Source: Heterohyrax brucei | Lineage: Eukaryota > Chordata > Mammalia > Hyracoidea > Procaviidae | Length of the DNA stretch: 64,000 nt | Direction of reading: 5' to 3' | NCBI GenBank assembly: GCA_028571685.1 | Contig: CM053162.1 | Coordinates: 46,162,851 to 46,226,850, forward strand | In this document: in pieces, positions 56,246 to 64,000 of the stretch | Layout: the number at the start of each line of letters is the position of its first letter | Numbering within the stretch: position 1 is the stretch's first letter | Made by a program: the position numbers and the translations under genes | The notes under the pieces: model-generated | Seen by the model: only the letters and a program-made list of their open reading frames with translations | What the model was told of the DNA's origin: nothing | Databases searched by the model: none

Positions 56246-57240
56246 AAGATATTACCCTTGAGAATGGTGCTCCATTGAAAGAACCTTCTGTATGAGATCA
56301 AAAGGTTAATAATTACTACAAAGCAAAGATGAGATGATAAGGGGAGAGGGAAACTAGAGCCCTAGAAACAGAACAACCAGAATGCAACTAAGGAAAACAT
56401 TGATACACTGTGAAAAATGTAACTAACACCACTGAGCAATCTGTGTTGAAAGTGTCAAAGGGAAACTTAATTTGCTGTGCAAACTTTCACCGGAAACACG
56501 ATATTTTTTTTTCTTGTTTTAGGAAAAGGAAAAAGATATTGTTTGTGCTCCATGAGGGCCCTGGACAAGTCTCTGGGGCCAGGGACACAGGACAGGCACT
56601 AAGGGAGGGGCGTCTTCTCTCTCCTCACCACTGTATTCTCCTGCAGGGCTCAGCTCTGGTCCCAGAGGAGATGGCGCTTCTCTGGTGCCAGGAAGCAGTT
56701 CCCTGAGGGTGGAATTTGGTTTAGGTCAGATTTCTTTTAAGGACATCAAGGAACATATGATGACATTTCCCTAGAAGATTCTAGACCATAAATGGAGTCA
56801 CCATTTAGGGTATGATTAATTTTAAGCAAGTTTCTTAATGTCTCCGAGGCTCAATAACCTCATCTATAAAAATGATGAAATAATACATCCTTCATGTTGG
56901 TGTGAAGATGAATCATTACCATTTGTTGAATTTAGGGTAAAGATCAGGACTCTATAAACACCACACAGATAGAAAGCGGCAGAGCCAGCATCAGAACCTG
57001 AACAACCACACTGTGTGAAAAAGTTTTTGGAAACTACAAAAAATCACACAAATGTTAGGTACAACTATTTATTAACAGTGTGTTTTGACCTTGAAATTTT
57101 TGTCCTATTAGGAAGTGACATTGGTAAAAGAAAGGCATCTTTTCTGGACCCTGGTGAGCAGCTGTTTCAGCAAGTACAGAGTTGAGGGATGGCAGCGACA
57201 GCTAGTCTACCAACCGATCGTGCCCTGTCTTCCATAGGCT
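56246..57240. other. mostly unrecognised, with MIR pieces at 56815-57010
   Basis: 56820-56920 (aagtttcttaatgtctccga, cctcatctataaaaatgatg) is MIR in reverse; 56965-57010 (agcggcagagccagcatcag) looks like MIR in forward orientation. 56640-56700 shows a pyrimidine tract plus cag followed by an open frame, but there is no supporting exon evidence. Confidence 0.55.
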
Positions 57241-57410
57241 AGAAACCCTCATGGCATGTGGTTAAGAGCTACAGCTGCTAACCAAAAGGTCAGCAATTTG
57301 AGTTCACCAAATGCTCCTTGGAAACTGTGGGGCAGTTCTACTCTGTCCTATAAGGTCACCAGGAATCAAAATTAACTCAACGGCCACAGGTTTGGGTTCA
57401 GGTTTTTCTG
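57241..57410 (+). mobile_element. AfroSINE with 6-bp TSD
   Basis: agaaaccctcatggcatgtg head to caaaattaactcaacggcca tail. taggct at 57235-57240 and 57411-57416 flanks it. Confidence 0.93.
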
Positions 57411-57499
57411 TAGGCTCAATTGTTTTGGGGAAGTGGCTGCCCAGCCAAGGATGACATCCAGACAGAGCCATGTGATATGGTGGTCTCCTATAAAATGTG

Positions 57500-57757
57500 A
57501 TCAGAAATGATTTTTGTCACTTGCAGGTCAGGATGATTAAGAAGGGATATGACTTCTCTACATCTGACAGATAGATCCAGAGGACATCCAGGTTCTAGGA
57601 AGGAAGAGCCACATGGTGAAAGTAACCCCACAGTGAGAAGAGCAACTCACAGACTAGGAACCTGGCATTGTCATCTAAGGGAGTGATACATAAACATCTG
57701 ATTTGTTAAGCCACTGAAATCAGGATTCAGTTTATTACAGCAGCTAATGGAACCTGC
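57500..57757 (+). mobile_element. MLT1-like LTR
   Basis: gatccagaggacatccaggt, tgatttgttaagccactgaa, ttattacagcagctaatgga is the ordered 3' half of an MLT1-type LTR. The 5' end is unclear. Confidence 0.65.
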
Positions 57758-59207
57758 AGCTGATGTCCACTGCTGATGTCACAAAATGGTACTGGCGTAA
57801 TGCAGTCCTCTGAGAAAGAGGGGATATTTTCAGTACTTGGCTTGATTTAGGGCAGAGACAATATTGGCTGCGATGTGTATTGTGAAGACTTTGTTTCTAA
57901 GGAAACCCAGAGGAGTCTGCTCCTTGAAAGACTCATTCTGTGATAGGAACTGGGTGTGGGCTCAGGATCGTGAATGCAGGAGAAGAAAGCAACTGTGGTT
58001 CTCAGTCTGTAAAGGGGCAGACATGGGCACTGTCCTCTTATGCTCTTCTTGGCAGATCATGTCCTGGAGAAATGGTTTGGATGGCACCTGAACATAACAT
58101 TGAAGGGAAAACCAGAGTTCAGGAAAGCCTGAAAAATGCCATTTTCAACAGAGGAGATTGAAGTAGGCAGTCAAGAGTAATTCTTTATCTGTTTTTCAGG
58201 ACTAATTCTTTACCTGTTTTTCTTAAAACTCCTGTCTTCCTAACATTACCTGGCTCAGGCATAAAGTCACATATTAACCTACAGGAGTCACTGAGATAAA
58301 ACCTTTGCAGCCATTTCAGCTTCTTCTTAGGAGTATCAAACAAGTGGAGGCACCAGTTCAACAACCCACCCTGCTCAGGTGGCAACCAAGAGACTCTGGG
58401 ACCCCAGTTGTGCTGCATATTTCACCTGGATCCCTGAGGCCTAACCCCATATGGACGCCCCCTGATTGCCCACATTGTTCCCTGACGCCTGCTCCTGCCC
58501 CTCATGTGACCTCTCACTTTAAAAGCCCTAACCTTGCCTGACAACTTTGGACAGGCTTTGAGGTCAAAAATGCCCCCTGGATCTCCAAGAGAGGCAGCTT
58601 CATTATATTCTCCAATTTTGCAAATTATCTCTTTCAGTGCACTAGAGTGACTCAAGATTGTCCCGTAATAACAATACCCTTATTCACATGCATCCTCCCT
58701 AAGCTTCTAAATCAGAAGGGAAGAGGAGGAATCAGGCTAGGCATCAGGAATTGCACACAAATTTACTGTTGTGGTAAAATCTGGGGATGTTCATGAGGTG
58801 AGTATTGCAGACAAAGCTCAGGTGTTGGGTGAGTTTCATTTTTTAAAAAAGATGAGGATCATTGGTTTTCACAGGAATTCAGTGTTTGTTAAATGCATGA
58901 ATGCTACCCTGCTTTTTCATTAGAGCATAAATTCTCCAGGATTCCCTCACAGTAGCCATCAATACTGCTGTTGGTTCTTACCGCACTTGAACTTGCCCCA
59001 GCACTTGTGTGATGTGTCAGTAGGCTCTGAGTCCCTCAAAGACACTGTATAGGAGAACAAGCAAAGAAGACAGAAAATGCAGACCCTGCCTGTCTTTGCA
59101 TCCCTGTGTCTTACAGTCTCCTGGAGCATCCTCAATCTTACTACAATGTGGAGACCTTCCCCCTACTCTGGGCTAATGTTGGTGATTTCCTTCACTAAAA
59201 TCAAGGG
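57758..59207. other. no recognised feature
   Basis: About 1.45 kb of unique-looking sequence. No gene or repeat recognised. Confidence 0.5.
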
Positions 59208-59378
59208 GGAAACCCCGATGGCATAGCAGTTAAGGGCTATGGCTGCCAACCAAATGTTGGCAGTTCAAATCCACCAGATCCTCCTTGGAAACTCTATGGG
59301 ACAGTTCTACTCTGTCCTAAAATGTTGCTATGAGTCAGCATGGACTTGATAGCAGTGCGTTTGGTTTTGAGTTTTTAT
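59208..59378 (+). mobile_element. AfroSINE
   Basis: gaaaccccgatggcatagca head, atcctccttggaaactctat body, ttgctatgagtcagcatgga tail. Confidence 0.95.
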
Positions 59379-60082
59379 AAGGTAAAGGGGATGTGAGTGC
59401 CCTGCCTGTGGTCTGACCCCTGTCTAAAGAAAGCTGGGTGGGCTTCCTCAGCATATTCTCACATTCTCTTATGCAACCGCAGCCTAGGCCTTGTATAAAA
59501 GCCAGCTGATAAGTGTCTGATGCCAAGTCTTGTGTGCCAAGGCTGCCTGGATTCCATTGCCACTTCCCAGGGGCGTGTCCCAAGGCCAGTGCTGAGCAGG
59601 CAACAGCCCCTCCTGCCCACTTGACTTGGGAAGGGCCCAGATCAGCCTGAAAACCCTTAGGAAAGGGACGCATGTCTCTCACCAATGAAGGCTGACTCAG
59701 AGTTGCCAATCAGGAAATACAGCTTCCACAGAATGAGGAAGGCTGTTCTCTCAGCAATCTTGTCAGCACGACCCAGCCCTCCTCTGGCTGTCACTGCTCA
59801 CCTTTGTAGGAAGCATTTACTGGGTTGCAGGAATGTTTTCCTATTCCCTCCAGCTCTGGAAAGGGAAAAGGAGAGCCAGACCAATCACAGAGGCATTCAC
59901 AGAGACACTAGTTTTAGGAAAGAGGACATTTGGAAGTTGAACATGTAGAAATTGATTTCCTTATTGTTATTGTCACAGCACTTTAGGATGTCATCATGGC
60001 CCCAGGAATATGCTTACCCCACAGTTTAAAGACCATTCACTGCACAGGAATTGCAAATACTCTTGATTCCTATTTTGCTCTC
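59379..60082. other. no recognised feature
   Basis: Nothing recognised. Confidence 0.5.
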
Positions 60083-60235
60083 TCCAGGCCTGTTTTTTTT
60101 TTTTTTTTTTTTTTTAACCCCAACACATGAATTTGTTCAGAGGAATTAAGGGCTAGGCACTCTTCCTTCTTTCCCTCCATCCCTACTTCCTTCCTCCCCT
60201 CCTTCCCTCTCTCACTTCTTCCTTTCAGGCAGTAC
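60083..60235. repeat. poly(T) and CCTT-type pyrimidine tract
   Basis: An uninterrupted T run at about 60091-60114, then cttccttctttccctccatc and similar to 60235. Confidence 0.9.
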
Positions 60236-60269
60236 TTGATAGCTACAAAAGAACATCTAGCTTGCGTGT

Positions 60270-60965
60270 GTTATGAATAATAATGATGAAGCAAAATACC
60301 TATGCACACACCAGTAACCTTAAGAAACAGAACATTACCAAGTGACCCCTAACACCTCTGTTACTCTTCTTCTGGGCATGTAGTAGGACTGCACTTTTCC
60401 AGCTCCCTTGAAGTTAGACATGGGCATGTGACTTCCTTTGGCCAAGAAGATGTAAGCAGAAGTAACAGGTGCCACTTCCAAGTGGTTTCCTTTAAGAGCC
60501 AGTATGTGATTTGCCTTGTCCTCCTTCCAAGCCCCCTGCCACTGGTCATATTTACCATTTGGTGCGGGCCCTGTTGGCTGATCCATGGTGAACCTTTGTT
60601 GTGTTTAAGCCACTCGGATTTTGGGTGTTACTACAACAGAACTAGTCCGCATAACTGACTCAAAAATATCTGTGAAACTCCATGTACATGTATCTGCAGT
60701 GTTATTCTTCTCCGTTACCTCCAAGTATAATCACTATACTTACTTTTCTTAATTTTTTACCATATAATTATAACCCTAAATAATACATTAATTTGTGTGT
60801 TTCTGAATTTTATAAATATGAAGTCATGTTTTGTTGCATGTTTTTGATAAGTGTTATTTGTGAGGTTTATCTGTAGCACGGATGTACCACAATTTATCTG
60901 TTCTGATACACATGAATATTTAGATTGCTTTTTGTTTTTATAATTACTACTGTGCTGAATATGCT
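60270..60965 (-). mobile_element. old L1 (L1M-like) split by an LTR
   Basis: Antisense L1M-like pieces at 60270-60357 (gaaacagaacattaccaagt) and 60658-60965 (gaattttataaatatgaagt, acatgaatatttagattgct) around the MLT1-like LTR. Confidence 0.65.
60358..60657 (+). mobile_element. MLT1-like LTR
   Basis: gacatgggcatgtgacttcc, ctttggccaagaagatgtaa, cctttgttgtgtttaagcca, gtccgcataactgac: an ordered MLT1-type LTR ending at about 60657. Confidence 0.75.
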
Positions 60966-61149
60966 CGTACACACGTGCTAGGGAAGAAGTGTGACATTTT
61001 TCTAGGGTAGCAATGTTCAAAGCATGGTCTGGGGACCTCTTGGGGGAGGCAATACTTTCAGGGGAGTCTGTGGTGTCAAAGCCATACATCTCTGGGCAGC
61101 TCCTGCCCGGAAGAAGGAGGAGGAGGAAGAAAGAGACAGGAACTGAATG

Positions 61150-61318
61150 AATGAGACAGGGAACCCAGGGCGGGAAGGGGGAGTATACTGTCTCACTGTG
61201 GGAGTTGCAGCCAATGTTGCAAAACAATACATGTATAAATTTTTGAATGAGAAATTAACTTAAGCTGTAAACTTTCACCTAAAGCACAAATTTAAAAAGC
61301 ACAATAAAAAAGAAAGAT
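61150..61318 (+). mobile_element. L1 3' terminus (plus strand)
   Basis: gggagtatactgtctcactg, ggagttgcagccaatgttgc, aagctgtaaactttcaccta then A-rich tail. Severely truncated copy. Confidence 0.75.
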
Positions 61319-61321
61319 AAT

Positions 61322-61810
61322 AATATTTTTTTTGTATTGTGATCAAGTCAATTTGCCATATAAAACCCTGAATGCATGCCTCTATGCAACTCTATCTGCT
61401 CTCCTCATCCTATGAGAGCACACTCCTCCTTTCCACTATTCATTGAACTTGTGCCTTCCTCTACACCCTCCCCACTCACCTCTAGAGAGAAATTAGTCAG
61501 ACAGCTTCATATATACATGTATTTAAACCAAGAAGTACACACACCACCTTTATCACTCTGTGTGTCATAGTCAAGTCTAATTTCTGTCTGAAGAGTTGGC
61601 TTCCATACTGGTTTCAGCTCTGGGCTAGCAGCAAGTCCAGGGTCCGTGTTCTCAGGGGAACCTCCGGGATGTCGGACCATCACATCTAGTCTTTTAATAG
61701 AGTTCTAGATCTGCACTCCCCTTTTTCTTGTGCTTCATCAGGGACTCTATATAGTGTTCCTTGTCAGGCAGTCTTTGGAGGTGGTCAGGCACCATCCAGT
61801 TCTTCTGGTC
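61322..61810 (-). mobile_element. L1 3' UTR fragment (minus strand)
   Basis: Starts at a T run (61325-61332). tgcaactctatctgctctcc, acactcctcctttccacta, tctgaagagttggcttcc, caggcaccatccagttcttc follow the same family as 3250-3735. Tail-to-tail with 61150-61318. Confidence 0.75.
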
Positions 61811-62596
61811 TTACACTGACAGACGTGAAAACATGTTTTTTAAAGGACAGAAGAAGAAAAACACCTATGCATACTAAGAGATGTTATTTACAGTTTTCAC
61901 TCTCATTCTCTTACAAGTATACAGTGAAGTTTTCCAGCAACTGGTATGTGACATGGCAACAGACAGATGCAGAAGCAGATGTGAAACTCCAGATATCTTC
62001 TATTAAATCAGATTTACAAAACTATACAAAAATGCCACGTTCTCACCACATTTTTAAAGTAGAGGTTTTTTATAAACGTATTTATGTCAATATGAAATAG
62101 TCTTGATGTTATTTTTAAATAAATTAATGTTTTAATTTCAAATATGGTAAATATTGATCAATATAAGGCACCCAAACAAAAGTTATTTGCAGTCCTCAAT
62201 AATGTTTAAGAGTGTAAAGGTAGTGAGAACAAAAATATTGAGAACTAGTAGGATGTGTAGCCAGAAAAGGAATTGCTAGGCTGTAGATTTCAGACTTCTT
62301 CAAGTTCGCTCTATATAGGTAGTACCCGATTTCCAGTGAGGTTCTGTTCTGCCGACTCTGTTATAAGTAGGTTCTAACATTAATAGAATACTTAATTTCT
62401 TTAAGTTTTCATTATTATTGCCTTTTATTATCAATATCTTAACAATTCTGATCTTTATGTGTCTGTGGAGGTTAGCATGAGAATATCAGCAAATTTGTGC
62501 TACAACACAGTATGTAGTACCTACTAGTGATGATAGGATGAACAGTGACAACAAAACCAACAAGGATGTAATTTCTAAAATCTGTAGAAGTAATAA
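61811..62596. other. no recognised feature
   Basis: AT-rich sequence without recognised repeats. Confidence 0.5.
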
Positions 62597-64000
62597 CAAA
62601 AAATAATCCAATTAAAAAATGTGCAAAATTAAAGAAATTCAAATCAAGATGACAATGAGATACCATCTCACCCCAGCAAGGTTGGCCATGATCCAAAAAA
62701 CACAAAACAACAAATGCTGGAGAGGCTGTGGAGAAAGTGGAATCCTCCTACACTGTTGGTAGGGTTGCAAAATGGTCCAGCCTCTTTGGAAAGCAATCTG
62801 GCGCTTCCTTAAAAAAATGGATATCGATATACCATTTGACCCAGTAGTTCCACTACTTGGAATATATCCTACAGATTCAAGGCCTTTCACACCAACAGAC
62901 ACATGCACCAGAATGTTTACTGCAGCACAGTCCACGATAGCAAAAAGATGGAATCAACCCAGATGCCCAACAACAGAAGAGTGGATAGGTAAACTATGGT
63001 ACATATACTCAATGGAGCACTACGCAATGACAAAGAGCAACGATGACTTCAGGAAACATCTCATGACCTGGTTTCAACTGGAAGACATTATGTTGAGTGA
63101 AAGTAGTCGCGACAAAAGGACAAATATTGTATGAGACCTCTACGATAAGATCTCAAAAACAGACTTGTGTATAGAAGAAAAGACTCTTTGACAGCTGCAA
63201 GGGGGGGGAGGGTTTAGATTAGATAGTTGCTAGGTATCTGGTTGGGTGAAATCGGTGATAGCACACATTAGAAACAAGAACAATATTAAGTGGACTTAAA
63301 CATAACCTGAATACTCCTTCCATCTTAATCCAATACTGCAAGGATAGAGTAGCTGGGGCAGGGGGCGGGGGACCATGCTCTTAGGTGAAAGCGAGGCCAG
63401 TTGGCACAACTAGCATTTTGCTAAGAGGGCTCTCTGCACCCCACTTTGGTGAGTGGCGTCTGGGGTCTTAAAAGCTGCCAAGCTGCCATCCGAGGGCACA
63501 GCAAATGGTCCCAACTCAGCAGGAACGGATGCTCACCGAGGACCAAAATGACATAGGGGAAAGACAACCCAGAAGACAAAGAGACCCACATCGACTTGGG
63601 ACCGGAAGAATCGGATGGTGCCTGGCCACCACCAGTGATAGCCACGATGGAGCTCACTAAGTTGAGTCTCACTGGCAACACCAGAATAAAAAGAGGTGCA
63701 CCTTGAGATCCCCACTGAAGGATCTCAATTGATGGTCCAGTGGTTTCGGGGTTCCCCTGGGAGCATGGCCCCTCGCCCTGATGCTGCCCTTGACCATAAA
63801 TCATAACGAAGGTCCACGCTTCGGACAGGAATGGATTGGACTTGGCGATGCAGTGACCATATATTGGATGCACTTTATAGTTCTATACATCTATAGGATG
63901 TCATCCTGCTGACCTCTGGCTGGAAGAAGGAGAGTGAGTGGAGAGGAGGGGAAAAAGAGACTGTTGGGAGAATGAGACATGTATGGAGCAGAGAGGAATA
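62597..64000 (+). mobile_element. L1 LINE 3' part, running off the window
   Basis: ORF2 C-terminus then 3' UTR. ccaattaaaaaatgtgcaaa at 62607 is followed after an apparent ~85-base deletion by attaaagaaattcaaatcaa (compare 36980-37100). From 62772 the frame is open to the stop at 63132-63134. The 3' UTR matches 37572-38300 in order and is cut by the window end. It looks the youngest of the L1s here. Confidence 0.9.
62772..63134 (+). pseudogene. L1 ORF2 C-terminal fragment
   Basis: Open frame of 120 codons: PLWKAIWRFLKKMDIDIPFD, LLGIYPTDSRPF, TAAQSTIAKRWNQPRCPTTE, ending KRTNIV and a stop. These match the end of L1 ORF2p, downstream of the reverse transcriptase. It is a truncated protein remnant with no start of its own. 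Confidence 0.9.

Noticed and set aside
56630-56705. Possible exon: pyrimidine tract plus cag, then an open frame
   Set aside because: One splice-acceptor-like site without a matching donor, conserved protein or neighbouring exons is not enough.

Overview
This is repeat-dense mammalian DNA with no protein-coding gene that I can support. The lineage signal is strong. Some three dozen copies or pieces of one tRNA-related SINE (heads like ccctggtggc...gtggttaagt, bodies like ctccttggaaactctatgg, tails like ggtcactatgagttggaat) match the AfroSINE family of Afrotheria. They occur with an RTE/BovB-type LINE that shares their 3' end, L1 elements with a characteristic long 3' UTR, and many MaLR/ERVL-type LTRs. 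AfroSINE plus abundant RTE points to a paenungulate, most likely an elephant; this is inference from remembered family sequences. The window is probably intergenic or deep intronic.

Layout. 1-1781: RTE LINE on the minus strand, cut by the window start. 1.8-13.4 kb: mostly unrecognised sequence with scattered AfroSINEs, an L1 3' UTR piece, a GT-rich tract, a GC-richer patch near 5.5-6.0 kb, a possible ERVL LTR with primer-binding-site-like sequence (about 6.8-7.1 kb), a broken Tc1/mariner-superfamily transposase (10.38-11.07 kb) and an AfroSINE inside an AfroSINE (12.84-13.16 kb). 13.46-20.33 kb: a three-level nest in which an RTE/SINE-related repeat is split by an antisense L1, which is split by an RTE whose 5' part is inverted. 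21.62-23.02 kb: a second three-level nest (LTR, then RTE, then LTR). 24.5-29.8 kb: antisense L1 sequence riddled with AfroSINEs and solo LTRs. About 31.0-38.55 kb: a long, possibly near full-length, dead L1 on the plus strand with recognisable ORF1 and ORF2, itself carrying an AfroSINE. 38.8-45.3 kb: old L1, L2 and MIR, with a mariner fossil that has recognisable ends inside the L2, a solo LTR and a CAC-triplet tract. 45.85-49.79 kb: old antisense L1 with four AfroSINEs and a solo LTR, then an RTE 3' part. 49.8-64 kb: sparse sequence with AfroSINEs, MIR, L2, MLT1-like LTRs and three L1 3' ends, the last running off the window end.

Nothing here works together as a pathway. The readable biology is a history of transposition. 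RTE appears to supply the machinery for AfroSINEs, because the 3' ends match, and L1 is a repeated host for both. The best pattern is that three independent antisense L1 copies were each invaded by RTE or AfroSINE at the same L1 position, six insertions in all, which suggests a target preference. All coding relics listed are broken by stops and frameshifts. Boundaries are by eye and good to about 5-30 bases unless a target-site duplication (TSD) is quoted.
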